Shown here piece after piece: positions 45,602-55,096 of a stretch of DNA of 64,000 bases (the stretch's first letter is position 1; every line of letters starts with the position of its first letter). The translations under genes were made by a program, and so were the position numbers. The notes under the pieces were generated by a model. That model did no database searches. It was not told where the DNA came from and saw nothing but the letters and a program-made list of their open reading frames with translations. The DNA comes from Mycolicibacterium sp. MU0053 (lineage in GTDB: Bacteria; Actinomycetota; Actinomycetes; Mycobacteriales; Mycobacteriaceae). The stretch is from contig NZ_OY726397.1 in the NCBI RefSeq assembly GCF_963378095.1, positions 1,116,001 through 1,180,000 on the forward strand, written 5' to 3'.

Positions 45602-46351
45602 TCAGTCCACGGGTGGGGCGTCGAGCGGTTCGCGCGCGGCGGCCCGCTTGAGCAACACGATCAGCGCCCCCAGCCAGACGGTGAACACCACCACCGCCCA
45701 CCAGAACGCCAGCGAGCCGTTCCAGGCCATCGGGCCGGACTGGAAGACGAACATCTGGGTGGCGATCACCTCGGTCACGACCTGCCAGATCGACACGTAG
45801 GCAAACCATCTCGGGAAGACGTCGTTCTTGTCGTAGAGGATCGCAATCGCCAGCGCCAGGTAGGCCACCGTGAAGCAGCCCAATGATCCGTTGTAGGACA
45901 GCATCCCGAGGTCGTAGAGCAGACTGATGTGTTCCGGGTTGCGGTCGGGCCGAAACGCCGCGGTCAGGAAGCACACCCCGACGAGCAGGAAACCGGGTAG
46001 GGCTCCCACCCCCATGCCGCCGATGTAGACGTAGGCGAAGACCGATCCCGACGACATGCGTTTCATCTGGAACGCAACCAGCCCGTTGGTGATCGCGGCA
46101 CCACCGAGCAGGATCAGCAGCACCATGAAGCCGATCTGGATGGTCAACCCGTTGGAGACGAAGAACGCCACCTTGTCGGCGTCGCTGACGTCGGGTCGCG
46201 GGGGCGGGGTCACCCTGGCCAGCACGCAGATGATGACGCCGAAGACCCCGTACCAGGCCGGGAAGAACCAGGTGATCAGGCGGACGTCGGGCTTGCCGCC
46301 CGGCGCCTCGGTGGGTGCCTCGGCGTCCCGATTGGGGGTCAGGATGCTCAT
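45602..46351 (-). CDS. Multi-TM protein, paralogue B of the NorE/NorF-like cassette
   Basis: This is a 249-residue membrane protein with about six or seven helices. It shares motifs with the next gene upstream: FRPDRNPE (here before SLLYDLGML), FPRW, and GPMAWNG near the end. I do not recognise an annotated family. No heme-ligating His pattern or Cys cluster stands out. Its start overlaps the stop of its paralogue by 4 bases (ATGA), and 21 bases separate it from the NorE-like gene, so the four proteins are made from one message and may form a complex. Confidence 0.8.
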   Translation of the reverse strand: MSILTPNRDAEAPTEAPGGKPDVRLITWFFPAWYGVFGVIICVLARVTPPPRPDVSDADKVAFFVSNGLTIQIGFMVLLILLGGAAITNGLVAFQMKRMSSGSVFAYVYIGGMGVGALPGFLLVGVCFLTAAFRPDRNPEHISLLYDLGMLSYNGSLGCFTVAYLALAIAILYDKNDVFPRWFAYVSIWQVVTEVIATQMFVFQSGPMAWNGSLAFWWAVVVFTVWLGALIVLLKRAAAREPLDAPPVD

Positions 46352-47091
46352 CGCACCAGGCCCTCGTCGACGGCCTGCCGGTGCACCGCGCGGCGCAGTA
46401 CGAAGAACATGACGATGACGAACGCGGCGAAGGCGCCGTTGCGCAACCAGAACGTGAGCAGTCCATCCCAGGCCAAGGGCCCGGTCTGGAACACCGCGGC
46501 GCCCGCGGCCGGGATCATCGCGAGCCCCGTCGCCACCGAATAGTGGCCCACCCAGCGGGGAAACACCGGGTCGGGCCCGTCGTCGAAGTACACCGCGAGC
46601 GCCAGCAGCGCGAACTGGGCGACCACCATGCCGACCGGCGCGATGAACACGATCCAGGCCAAGTCGTTGAGCAGCAGCACCAGTTCGGGGTTGCGTTCCG
46701 GCCGGAACGCCGCCACCAGGAAGAAGATGTTCGACAGCGCAAAGATGGTGGCACCACTGACGATTGCGGTCAGATAGCAGTACGCCAACACGTGGCTTTG
46801 CGTCCGCATCCGCTTCATCTGCACCACGATCACCATGAAGAACGGCAGGATCAGGATCCCGCACAGGTTGAACGTCACCTGGCTGAAGCGAATCCACGCG
46901 GTGTTCTCCGCATAGAACGCCGCCACCTCGTCGGCGGGCATGGTTGGCGAGATCGGCGGCCAGAACGCGGGGAACGCGAGCACCGCGATCAGCAGCACGA
47001 GGCCCACGGCCGGCCCGGTCCACAGGCTGATCCACTGCGTCCTGATGTTGCCGGCCCGGGGCGTGTCCTGGACCTGCTCGAGAATCTGCAC
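46348..47091 (-). CDS. Multi-TM protein, paralogue A of the NorE/NorF-like cassette
   Basis: This is a 247-residue membrane protein, first gene of the cassette. Helices are predicted near 21-45, 70-92, 98-128, 138-168, 183-205 and 213-236. It has FRPERNPELVLLLNDLAW, FPRW and GPLAWDG, in the same order as paralogue B, indicating tandem duplication. The GTG start at 47091 has GGAGGG at proper distance. The function is unknown. A GACTAAAGTC palindrome, like the DosR-box core, is located just upstream, and a region with repeats lies further upstream. Confidence 0.8.
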   Translation of the reverse strand: MQILEQVQDTPRAGNIRTQWISLWTGPAVGLVLLIAVLAFPAFWPPISPTMPADEVAAFYAENTAWIRFSQVTFNLCGILILPFFMVIVVQMKRMRTQSHVLAYCYLTAIVSGATIFALSNIFFLVAAFRPERNPELVLLLNDLAWIVFIAPVGMVVAQFALLALAVYFDDGPDPVFPRWVGHYSVATGLAMIPAAGAAVFQTGPLAWDGLLTFWLRNGAFAAFVIVMFFVLRRAVHRQAVDEGLVR

Positions 47092-47101
47092 CGCACCCTC
47101 C

Positions 47102-47121
47102 GATATGACTAAAGTCAGTAA
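47102..47121. promoter_or_regulatory. DosR-box-like palindrome
   Basis: The core GACTAAAGTC (47107-47116) matches the central GACTWWAGTC of the DosR (DevR) consensus at all ten positions, but only 12 of 20 over the full box, because the flanking G/C triplets are absent. It lies 11-30 bases upstream of the paralogue A start. It might be a weak DosR site or the operator of another regulator. Confidence 0.3.
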
Positions 47122-47203
47122 ACCCGCCGCTGCCCGGCCCGGTCTGGCGATCGTCGCGCCGCCACCGGCGCCGTGGGTAAAAGCCGATAGCCCAGCCGAA
47201 ATC

Positions 47204-47244
47204 GCTACCTGAGGCAGGATAGCCGATTGGCTACCCTGAGGGGA
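47204..47244. repeat. Direct and inverted repeats upstream of the cassette
   Basis: GCTACCTGAGGCAGGA (47204-47219) is repeated nearly as GCTACCCTGAGGGGA (47230-47244). Between and overlapping them, TAGCCGATTGGCTA (47220-47233) is a 5+5 inverted repeat. The 259-base gap from 47092 to 47350 has no gene and therefore carries these sites, the DosR-like palindrome and the BCCT terminator. Confidence 0.5.
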
Positions 47245-47294
47245 AGGCCATTCTGAGTTCGGTCAGTCGGGCACCATGCGTGCGCAAACGAGAA

Positions 47295-47329
47295 CGGCCA
47301 CGAGATCCCGGGTACCGGGTTCGTGGCCG
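47295..47329 (-). terminator. Hairpin terminator of the BCCT gene
   Basis: CGGCCACGA (47295-47303) pairs with TCGTGGCCG (47321-47329), and inside CCCGG pairs with CCGGG. It lies 22 bases past the BCCT stop codon on the minus strand. No T-tract follows. Confidence 0.75.
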
Positions 47330-47350
47330 CTCTCGAGTGGTGCCGTTCGG

Positions 47351-49141
47351 TCAGTTCGGCGCGTCGGACCCAGCGGGGTTGCCCTCGTCCGGTCGGTGGT
47401 CGCCCAACGGGTCGACCGGGTCCGCGATGATCAACTCCCCGGTGTCGGGGCAGATCTGGTACGCCCCGGCGGCGATGTTCTCGACCATCACCAGACCGGA
47501 CAGCGTCGCCGAGACATCCCGCCGCGATTGGGGCGGCGGGGCAACGCCTTCCGGCGTGGAGACTCGAATCAGCCGGGGAGTGGTGGCCAGGTCGTAGTGG
47601 AAGGCGCGCAGCATCGAGATGCACGCGATCACCATGATGATCGAGAACGGCACGGCGGTGACAATGGACGCGGTCTGCAACGCCGTCAGGGATCCGGCCC
47701 CTCCGACGATCAACAGGACCGCCGCGACAAGCCCTTGCAGGAACGCCCAGTAAACGCGCGTGATCTTGGGAGTTTCCAATTCACCACCGGAGGCAAGGAT
47801 GTCGATGACCAGCGACCCCGAATCCGATGAGGTGATGAAGAAGAATGCGACCACCACCATGGCGAGCACACTGGTGATGGTCGCCAACGGCAGGCCGTTG
47901 AGAAGTTCGAACAACGATGTGTTGGTGTCCACCGCGCCGTCGACGAGCATGGTGCCCTCGTTGCGTTGACGCAGGATCGCCGAATCCCCGAACACGGTGA
48001 ACCACAACGATCCGATGATTGTCGGGGTGAGCAACACCCCCGCCACGAACTCGCGAACGGTGCGACCGCGGGAGATGCGGGCGATGAACATGCCGACGAA
48101 GGGCGCCCAGCTGATCCACCAGCCCCAGTAGAAGATGGTCCATGTGCCCAGCCAGGAGCCGTCGGTGAAGGGACCGGTCCGCAGCATCAGTCCGGGCAGT
48201 GATTGCACATAGACGCCGAGGTTCTGCACCCAGGCCTGCAGCAGGAACAGGGTGGGACCCAACAGCAAAACGAAGGCGGCGAGGCAACCGGCCAGGATCA
48301 TGTTGATGTTCGACAGCCATTTGAGTCCGCGAGTCACCCCACTCACCACCGAGAAGGTCGCCAACGCGGTGATCGCCGCGATCATCGCGACCGTCCACCA
48401 GTTGTTCACGCTGATCCAGCCCAGGTACTCGAGACCGGCGGCGATCTGGGTGATGCCGAAGCCCAGCGAGGTGGCGACCCCGAACAGGGTGCCCACAATG
48501 GCGACGGTGTCGACGGCGTGACCGATCACGCCCTCCACGCGTTCTTTGCCCAACAGCGGCTCCAACAGCCAGCGCACCGACAGCGGGCGGCCCCGGCGAT
48601 AGGTCATGTACGCCATGCCGAGCCCGACCACCACATAGATGGCCCAGGCGTGCAGACCCCAGTGGAACAGCGTCAACGCCATGGCCTGGTTGGCGGCGGC
48701 ATCAGTGGCGCCGGCGATCCCCGAGGAGGGCGGCGGGGTCACGTAGTGACTCAGTGGTTCGGCGACGCCGTAGAACACCAGCCCGATGCCCATCCCGGCG
48801 CTGAACAGCATCGCCAGCCAGGCCACGAAGCTGAACTCGGGGCGTTCATTGTCATCGCCGAGGCGAATGGTTCCGACCCGGGAGATCCCGCAGTACAGCG
48901 CGAAGCCGACGAAGCCCGTAGTGGCCAGGACATACCACCAGCCCACGCCGTCGGTGACGGCCGCGTTGAGCGTGCCGAATGCGTCGGCCGCCGTACCGGA
49001 GTACACCACCGCGAACAGCACCAGCCCGAAGATGATGAGCGAGGCGGGTACGAACACGCGCAGGTCGATGGTTTGCCGAACGGTGCCGAAGGGGCCTCGA
49101 GGTTTGCGGCTCGCGTCATCCGGGGTGGAGCGCTTGGTCAC
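47351..49141 (-). CDS. BCCT-family betaine/choline/carnitine transporter
   Basis: This is a 596-residue transporter with 12 core helices. Signatures are MGIGLVFYGVAEPLSHY (Gly-rich helix), the Trp-box region TLFHWGLHAWAIY, and FYWGWWISWAPFVGMFIARIS, all typical of BetP-like proteins for uptake of compatible solutes. A hydrophilic C-terminal tail of about 75 residues could be the osmosensing segment. I start at GTG 49141 because AAGGGAG precedes it; an ATG 75 bases further upstream (49216) is possible. The M. tuberculosis relative, as I recall, is Rv0917 (BetP), not in this position. Confidence 0.92.
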   Translation of the reverse strand: MTKRSTPDDASRKPRGPFGTVRQTIDLRVFVPASLIIFGLVLFAVVYSGTAADAFGTLNAAVTDGVGWWYVLATTGFVGFALYCGISRVGTIRLGDDNERPEFSFVAWLAMLFSAGMGIGLVFYGVAEPLSHYVTPPPSSGIAGATDAAANQAMALTLFHWGLHAWAIYVVVGLGMAYMTYRRGRPLSVRWLLEPLLGKERVEGVIGHAVDTVAIVGTLFGVATSLGFGITQIAAGLEYLGWISVNNWWTVAMIAAITALATFSVVSGVTRGLKWLSNINMILAGCLAAFVLLLGPTLFLLQAWVQNLGVYVQSLPGLMLRTGPFTDGSWLGTWTIFYWGWWISWAPFVGMFIARISRGRTVREFVAGVLLTPTIIGSLWFTVFGDSAILRQRNEGTMLVDGAVDTNTSLFELLNGLPLATITSVLAMVVVAFFFITSSDSGSLVIDILASGGELETPKITRVYWAFLQGLVAAVLLIVGGAGSLTALQTASIVTAVPFSIIMVIACISMLRAFHYDLATTPRLIRVSTPEGVAPPPQSRRDVSATLSGLVMVENIAAGAYQICPDTGELIIADPVDPLGDHRPDEGNPAGSDAPN

Positions 49142-49308
49142 GGATTCTCCCTTGTTCGCTGCGGGCGCCTTGTTGAGGCCGGTGGTCGCAGGCGGTTTGA
49201 AGCCGCTGACGACCATACCGGGTCAGGTCAAGGGAGGCGGTGACGTCAGCGTCATCTTTGCTGGACAGCCGGCGTCGCCGGCCGGTTGTCCGTGGCGCGG
49301 TGTCAGAA

Positions 49309-49575
49309 TCAGAAGTGCAAGGCGTCGTCACGCACCCGCACGGGAGCATCCCGGTGCTTGGACGCGTACATCGGGTGGAACAACACCGGATGGCGGCACT
49401 GCGGACACGACACCGACGGCTCGTTCACCGTGGAGCCGGTCAGGTGCCGGCATTCCTTGCAGTGCACGACGTAGAACGCGCCCATCCAATTGAGCAGACC
49501 GAGGCAGATCGCCACCGTGGCGACCGTCCCGACCACCGCAATCGCCAGAATTGCCAGAACTGTTGAGACCGTCAT
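49309..49575 (-). CDS. Single-TM protein with zinc-ribbon-like Cys pairs
   Basis: This is an 88-residue protein. A transmembrane helix (about 5-34) is followed by Cys39-x2-Cys42 (HCKECRHL) and Cys57-x2-Cys60 (SCPQCRHP), an arrangement that fits a small zinc ribbon facing the cytoplasm or periplasm. The rest is polar and His-rich. I do not recognise it. The ATG at 49575 (MTVSTVLAIL) has GGAGGT upstream; a GTG 18 bases earlier is unlikely. Confidence 0.75.
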   Translation of the reverse strand: MTVSTVLAILAIAVVGTVATVAICLGLLNWMGAFYVVHCKECRHLTGSTVNEPSVSCPQCRHPVLFHPMYASKHRDAPVRVRDDALHF

Positions 49576-49665
49576 TCTGATTACCTCCACCAACGTTCAT
49601 CCATACGTGACGGATATCTCAACGGTACGCCTGAATGGACCCGGCAGGCGGGCATTGCGGAGGGT

Positions 49666-49833
49666 TCAGGACTTCCGGGCGCGCTTGTAGACCTTGTGGA
49701 GTTCTTTGCCTCGGATTCCCAGGATTTCGGCCTTGTGGACCTTGTTGAGTACCAGCGGACAACGTTTGCAGCGCGGCTTGCTGCGGCAGCACTTCTTCTT
49801 CGGCTTGAGGCTGCCGAACTTGCTTGACTTCAC
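49666..49833 (-). CDS. Cys-containing, very basic 55-residue protein
   Basis: From a GTG at 49833, a 55-residue frame has KKKCCRSKPRCKRCP (four Cys in 12 residues) and a Lys/Arg-rich C-terminus ending YKRARKS. It is unlike the antisense noise of nearby genes, and the Cys spacing suggests metal or nucleic-acid binding. It lies 56 bases from the typA start on the opposite strand and overlaps none of the accepted genes. No good ribosome-binding site is seen, so it may be leaderless. It reminds me of small conserved mycobacterial proteins near typA, but I cannot name it. Confidence 0.65.
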   Translation of the reverse strand: MKSSKFGSLKPKKKCCRSKPRCKRCPLVLNKVHKAEILGIRGKELHKVYKRARKS

Positions 49834-49888
49834 GTGGCTGTGGGGTCTCGTTTTCGTGATAGGGGGCCTGCACTGCGACAATCTGTTA

Positions 49889-51796
49889 GTGAATTCTCGC
49901 CCCAACTTTAGAAACGTCGCGATCGTCGCCCATGTCGACCACGGCAAGACGACTCTGGTCGACGCCATGCTGCGGCAATCGGGGGCCTTGACCCACCGAG
50001 GTGATGATGCCACCGAACGCATCATGGACTCCGGTGACCTGGAAAAAGAAAAAGGCATCACGATCCTGGCGAAGAACACCGCGGTGCACCGGCACAACCC
50101 GGATGGCACGGTCACCGTCATCAACGTGATCGACACCCCCGGGCACGCCGATTTCGGCGGCGAGGTCGAACGCGGGCTGTCGATGGTCGACGGCGTGGTT
50201 TTGCTGGTCGACGCCTCCGAGGGACCGCTACCGCAGACCCGGTTCGTGGTGCGCAAGGCGCTGGCCGCGCATCTGCCGGTGATCCTCGTCGTCAACAAGA
50301 CGGACCGGCCCGACGCGCGGATCTCGGCGGTGGTCAGCGACAGCCATGATCTGCTGCTCGACGTGGCCGCCGACCTGGACGACGCGGCCGCGGAAGCCGC
50401 CGAGCATGCGTTGGGGCTGCCGACGCTATTCGCCTCGGGTCGCGCCGGCGTGGCCTCAACCACCCAACCGGCCGACGGCGAGGTGCCGGACGGGGAGAAT
50501 CTCAACCCGCTGTTCGACGTGCTGATGGAGCACATCCCGCCGCCGTCGGGTGATCCCGATGCGCCGCTGCAGGCGTTGGTCACCAACCTCGACGCCTCGG
50601 CGTTCCTGGGCCGACTGGCCTTGGTCCGCATCGCCAACGGCCGCCTCAAGAAGGGCCAGCAGGTCGCGTGGATGCGCGAGGTGGACGGCCAACCGGTTAT
50701 CACCAGCGCCAAGATCACCGAACTGCTCGCCACCGAGGGCGTCGAGCGCGCACCTACCGCCGAGGCGACAGCGGGTGACATCGTGGCCGTGGCGGGCCTG
50801 CCCGAGATCATGATCGGCGACACGCTGGCCGACCCCGACCATGCCCACGCGCTGCCGCGCATCACGGTCGACGAGCCGGCCATCTCCGTGACCGTCGGTA
50901 CCAACACCTCGCCGTTGGCGGGCCGGGTGTCCGGCCACAAGCTGACCGCGCGAATGGTCAAGAACCGCTTGGATGCCGAACTCGTGGGCAATGTGTCCAT
51001 CCGGGTGGTCGACATCGGCCGGCCGGACGCCTGGGAGGTGCAGGGGCGCGGTGAGCTGGCGTTGGCGATCCTGGTCGAGCAGATGCGTCGGGAGGGCTTC
51101 GAGCTGACGGTGGGCAAGCCGCAGGTGGTCACCCGCACCATCGACGGCAAGCTGCACGAGCCGTTCGAGGCGCTGACCATCGACTGCCCCGAGGAATTCG
51201 TCGGGGCGATCACTCAACTGATGGCCGCCCGCAAGGGGCGCATGGAGGAAATGTCCAACCCCTCCACCGGCTGGGTGCGGATGGAATTCATTGTGCCCAG
51301 CCGCGGTCTGATCGGCTTCCGGACGGTGTTCCTCACCGAGACCCGCGGCACCGGGATTGCCAACGCGGTGTTCGACGGGTACCGCCCGTGGGCCGGGGAG
51401 ATCCGGGCCCGGCACACCGGATCGCTGGTGTCGGACCGTACCGGGACCGTCACGCCGTTCGCGATGATCCAGCTGTCCGATCGCGGGCAGTTCTTTGTCG
51501 AGCCGGGGCAGGACACCTATGAGGGACAGGTGGTGGGCATCAACCCGCGGCAGGAAGATCTCGATATCAACATCACCCGCGAAAAGAAGCTGACCAACAT
51601 GCGCGCCTCGACCTCCGAGGTGTTCGAGGCGCTGGCCAAGCCGCTGGAACTGGATCTCGAGAAGGCGATGGAGTTCTGCGCGGTCGACGAGTGCGTGGAG
51701 GTCACCCCGGAGATCGTGCGGGTGCGAAAGGTGGAACTGGTGGCCAGCCTGCGGGCGCGGGCGAAGGCGCGGGCGAAGCAGCAGGACAAGGTCTGA
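49889..51796 (+). CDS. typA: Ribosome-associated GTPase TypA/BipA
   Basis: This is a 635-residue translational GTPase. G1 is AHVDHGKTT (near residue 14-22), G3 is DTPGHADF, and G4 is NKTD. The EF-G-like domains III and V and the TypA-specific C-terminal domain follow ([22 protein letters not shown]). It promotes 50S assembly and stress or cold adaptation. I choose GTG 49889 ([19 protein letters not shown]), which is close to the known N-terminus; an extended frame is also open further upstream. It corresponds to Rv1165. Confidence 0.95.
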   Translation: MNSRPNFRNVAIVAHVDHGKTTLVDAMLRQSGALTHRGDDATERIMDSGDLEKEKGITILAKNTAVHRHNPDGTVTVINVIDTPGHADFGGEVERGLSMVDGVVLLVDASEGPLPQTRFVVRKALAAHLPVILVVNKTDRPDARISAVVSDSHDLLLDVAADLDDAAAEAAEHALGLPTLFASGRAGVASTTQPADGEVPDGENLNPLFDVLMEHIPPPSGDPDAPLQALVTNLDASAFLGRLALVRIANGRLKKGQQVAWMREVDGQPVITSAKITELLATEGVERAPTAEATAGDIVAVAGLPEIMIGDTLADPDHAHALPRITVDEPAISVTVGTNTSPLAGRVSGHKLTARMVKNRLDAELVGNVSIRVVDIGRPDAWEVQGRGELALAILVEQMRREGFELTVGKPQVVTRTIDGKLHEPFEALTIDCPEEFVGAITQLMAARKGRMEEMSNPSTGWVRMEFIVPSRGLIGFRTVFLTETRGTGIANAVFDGYRPWAGEIRARHTGSLVSDRTGTVTPFAMIQLSDRGQFFVEPGQDTYEGQVVGINPRQEDLDINITREKKLTNMRASTSEVFEALAKPLELDLEKAMEFCAVDECVEVTPEIVRVRKVELVASLRARAKARAKQQDKV

Positions 51797-51850
51797 CTCG
51801 GCGCCCCGCGCTGAGCGTTGACGAAGGCACACACGCGTGCCGATACCCTG

Positions 51851-53722
51851 ATGGGCGTGCCAACCGCTCGCAGACGCCTCATGACGACTGCGGCATTACT
51901 GTCGCTGCTGGTCACCGGCGGTTGCACCGTGAGCCCGCCGCCGGCGCCGCAGAGCACCGAGACCACTGAAACCACCCCACCCCCGCCGCCCAAGGCGACG
52001 CAGATCATCATGGGGATCGACAACGTCGGTCCGGGCTTCAACCCCCATCTGCTGTCGGACCAATCCCCGGTCAACGCCGCGATCAGCGCGCTGGTACTGC
52101 CCAGCGCCTTCCGTCCGGTGCCCGACACCAAGAGCCCGACCGGATCGCGCTGGGAGATCGACAACACCCTGCTGGTGTCGGCCCAGGTCACCGACGAGGA
52201 CCCGTTCACGGTGACGTACAAGATTCGGCCCGAGGCATCCTGGACCGACAACGCCCCGATCGCCGCCGACGACTTCTGGTACCTGTGGCGGCAGATCGTC
52301 AGCCAGCCCGGTGTCGTCGACCCGGCGGGCTACGACCTGATCACCGGAGTGCAGTCGGTCGACGGCGGCAAGACCGCGGTGGTCACCTTCTCCCAGCCCT
52401 ACCTGGCCTGGCGCGAACTGTTCGCCAACATCGTGCCCGCGCACATCGTCAAGGACATCCCGGGCGGCTTCCCCGCGGGGTTGGCCCGCGTGATGCCGGT
52501 GACCGGCGGACAGTTCCGGGTGGAGACCATCGACCCGCAGCGCGACGAGATCCTGTTGGCGCGCAACGACCGGTACTGGGGTCCGCCGGCGGTGCCGGAT
52601 CAGATTCTGTTCCGCCGGGCCGGAGCGCCTGCGGCACTGGCTGATTCGATTCGAAACGGGGACACCCAGGTGGCCCAGGTGCACGGCGGAGCGGCCACGT
52701 TCGCCCAGTTGTCGGCCATTCCGGATGTGCGCACCTCGCGGATCGTCACGCCGCGGGTCATGCAGCTGACGGTGCGAGGTCAGCAGCCGCACTTGACGGA
52801 TCCGCAAGTGCGCAAGGGCATCTTGGGCCTGCTCGATGTCGACCTGCTGGCCGCCGTGGGCGCCGGTAGCGACAACACCGTGACGCTGGCGCAGGCACAG
52901 GTGCGCTCGCCGTCGGATCCCGGATATGTGCCGACGGCGCCGGCGGCACTCAGCCGCGACGCCGCCCTGGGTCTGCTCCAGGGCGCCGGATACATCGTCG
53001 AACAGGAGACTCCCGTCCCCGAGGAGCCCGCCCCGCCCCAGGGCGCGACGCGGGGGCGGATCAGCAAGGACGGCGAACAGTTGACGTTCGTCCTGGGCGT
53101 GGCATCCAACGACTCGACCTCGGTCGCGGTGGCCAACACCGCGGCGGACCAGTTGCGCAACGCCGGGATAGCGGCCTCGGTGCTACCGCTGGATCCGGTG
53201 ACGCTCTATGGGGAGGCGTTGGCGAACAACAGGTTTGATGCGATTGTCGGCTGGCGTCACGCCGGTGGAGACCTCGCGACACGGCTGGAGTCGCGCTACG
53301 GGTGCCGGGCGCTGGAGGCCACCACGGTGTCGACCTCCGGTGCACCGCCGCCGGTGGAACCCCCGCCGCCGCCGACGGCTCAGCCGTCTCCGACCAAGCC
53401 GCCGGCGGCGCCCACCGTCACGACCACACCGCCGACGCCCACGCCCGAAGACGGGCGCCTGGTGCAGGCCCCCTCTAACCTGACCCAGGTCTGCGATCGC
53501 AGCATTCAACCCGCGATCGACGGGGCGCTCGACGGTTCGTTGGACATCGACGACGTGATAGAGGACGTCGAGCCCAAGTTGTGGAACATGTGGGCGGTGC
53601 TTCCGATCCTGCAGGACACCACGATCGTGGCCGCGGGACCGTCGGTGCACAACGTCAGCCTGTCCGGCGCGGTGCCGGTAGGCATCGTTGGAGACGCAGG
53701 GATCTGGACCAAGACGCCGTAG
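51851..53722 (+). CDS. lpqW: Lipoprotein LpqW
   Basis: This is a 623-residue lipoprotein with signal peptide and lipobox LLVTGGC (Cys25). The mature protein is related to the substrate-binding proteins of oligopeptide ABC transporters (SBP family 5) but has no transporter genes adjacent. LpqW is known in mycobacteria to regulate partition of PIM intermediates between polar PIMs and lipoarabinomannan, at the step governed by PimE. A Pro-rich insert lies about residues 495-545. The ATG at 51851 matches the known start (MGVP). It corresponds to Rv1166. Confidence 0.95.
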   Translation: MGVPTARRRLMTTAALLSLLVTGGCTVSPPPAPQSTETTETTPPPPPKATQIIMGIDNVGPGFNPHLLSDQSPVNAAISALVLPSAFRPVPDTKSPTGSRWEIDNTLLVSAQVTDEDPFTVTYKIRPEASWTDNAPIAADDFWYLWRQIVSQPGVVDPAGYDLITGVQSVDGGKTAVVTFSQPYLAWRELFANIVPAHIVKDIPGGFPAGLARVMPVTGGQFRVETIDPQRDEILLARNDRYWGPPAVPDQILFRRAGAPAALADSIRNGDTQVAQVHGGAATFAQLSAIPDVRTSRIVTPRVMQLTVRGQQPHLTDPQVRKGILGLLDVDLLAAVGAGSDNTVTLAQAQVRSPSDPGYVPTAPAALSRDAALGLLQGAGYIVEQETPVPEEPAPPQGATRGRISKDGEQLTFVLGVASNDSTSVAVANTAADQLRNAGIAASVLPLDPVTLYGEALANNRFDAIVGWRHAGGDLATRLESRYGCRALEATTVSTSGAPPPVEPPPPPTAQPSPTKPPAAPTVTTTPPTPTPEDGRLVQAPSNLTQVCDRSIQPAIDGALDGSLDIDDVIEDVEPKLWNMWAVLPILQDTTIVAAGPSVHNVSLSGAVPVGIVGDAGIWTKTP

Positions 53723-53731
53723 CGGGCGACC

Positions 53732-54883
53732 TCAGTCCTCGGTGGTTTCCGACTTCTCGGAGGTCTCGGACTCGGTGGCCACGCCGGTGCCGTTCTTCTT
53801 CTTGCTCTTCGGCGTGGTGAGCCGCTTGACGGTGCGATCGATACGGTCCGAGGTCGACTGCAGCTGCTTGTTGATCGACGTGACGGCCGCCCGGACGGGG
53901 CGCGGCTTGCTCTTCGGGACGCCCGCCGTGTCCGACTCTGGCGCGACCGACGAGAGCCGCTGTGGCAGTTGACGGTTCGAGGTCTTCCGTTCGGTGCCGG
54001 CGGTAAGACCGACGGCCTCGGACTCGGAGGTGTTCAGATTCGGGTCGACGCCCAGCGCGTCTGCGACCACGGTCCGCGTCTGCGCGCTGGCCTGCCACAA
54101 CACGTCGTTGCGGAACTGCATGAGGGCGCCGTCCTCGGGACCGGCCACCTCGGGTTGCCTGTCGGTGCCGCCACCGAGCGACTCCGGAAGTACCCGCGCG
54201 ACGGCCTCGATGCTCGGATCGGCGATCCACAGCGGTGCGTCGATGTACTGCCTGATGGCGCGGTAGAGGTCGGCTTCTTCACCGGTGGCGATGGCTTCGG
54301 CAATCGGGATCAGCCCGAGCGGGGCCAGCGCCAGTCCGGTGGCGAAATTCGTTGCGGAGGAGGTGAATCCGGTCGCCAGGACTGCTGCGGGATTCGCGTC
54401 GATGGTCGACGGGACCTCGAGTACGTCGGCAACGAAGTTGCGCGCCTGGGCGGTGGCCGACCACAGCACGTCGTTGCGGAACTGCAGGAGCGTGCCGTCG
54501 CCGTCGGCCGTGGTGGATTCGTTGCCCGAACCCCCGCCGAGCTGAGCGGGAAGGATGTCCGCCAGCGCTTCCAGGGCGGGATCGGCGGCCCACAGCGGGC
54601 CATCGATGCTCTGCCGCAGCGCCGCGTACAGCAATTCGCGATCATTGCCGGCAATCGCCACCGCCATGATCAGCGGGTTCAGCGGCGCCGCGGCCAGGCC
54701 CTCGACGATCCGCTGCGCGGACAGCGCCAGTAGCTCCGGCGGAGCTTCGGTGTAGCTGGCCATCATCGCCACCGGCAAGGTGGCCGATTTCGCCGTTGCT
54801 GCTGGTGCTACCGGCGCGACCGCAATCACGCTGGCGCCCACGAGCGCCACCCCCGCCGTCAGACCGCACTGGACACGCTTCAT
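53732..54883 (-). CDS. Secreted protein with a tandem duplication
   Basis: This is a 383-residue exported protein. Residues 1-31 are a signal peptide (ending APAATA or nearby). Two similar blocks of about 75 residues follow: LRQSIDGPLWAADP to LQFRNDVLWSA (first), and IRQYIDAPLWIADP to MQFRNDVLWQA (second), so the gene duplicated internally. The final 60 residues are basic, Ser/Thr- and Lys-rich (PKSKKKNGTG), with an acidic end. I do not recognise a family; related repeats are seen in mycobacterial exported proteins. It converges with lpqW (9-base gap). Confidence 0.78.
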   Translation of the reverse strand: MKRVQCGLTAGVALVGASVIAVAPVAPAATAKSATLPVAMMASYTEAPPELLALSAQRIVEGLAAAPLNPLIMAVAIAGNDRELLYAALRQSIDGPLWAADPALEALADILPAQLGGGSGNESTTADGDGTLLQFRNDVLWSATAQARNFVADVLEVPSTIDANPAAVLATGFTSSATNFATGLALAPLGLIPIAEAIATGEEADLYRAIRQYIDAPLWIADPSIEAVARVLPESLGGGTDRQPEVAGPEDGALMQFRNDVLWQASAQTRTVVADALGVDPNLNTSESEAVGLTAGTERKTSNRQLPQRLSSVAPESDTAGVPKSKPRPVRAAVTSINKQLQSTSDRIDRTVKRLTTPKSKKKNGTGVATESETSEKSETTED

Positions 54884-55096
54884 ATATGAACCCCCCTGGA
54901 TTCCTCGTCAACAACCCCGACGCCAGCGAAGCTACCGGGAGGGACCGGCAACATTTAAGGTTCTTCTCAGCTTCGTCACGGGTTGTTCACGGGCGGCGCC
55001 GCGGGCGAACCGTCGGTGCCGGCCCACGCCGCTGGGGAGCGGATCGCCTCGACCTCGGCGTTGCTGCATCGCGCGGCCAGCTACCACGCTTAGGCT

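Noticed and set aside
49666..51213. A 515-codon reading of the minus strand opposite typA
   Set aside because: Only its last 55 codons (from the GTG at 49833) lie outside typA and look like protein; the rest is Ser-rich antisense of typA.
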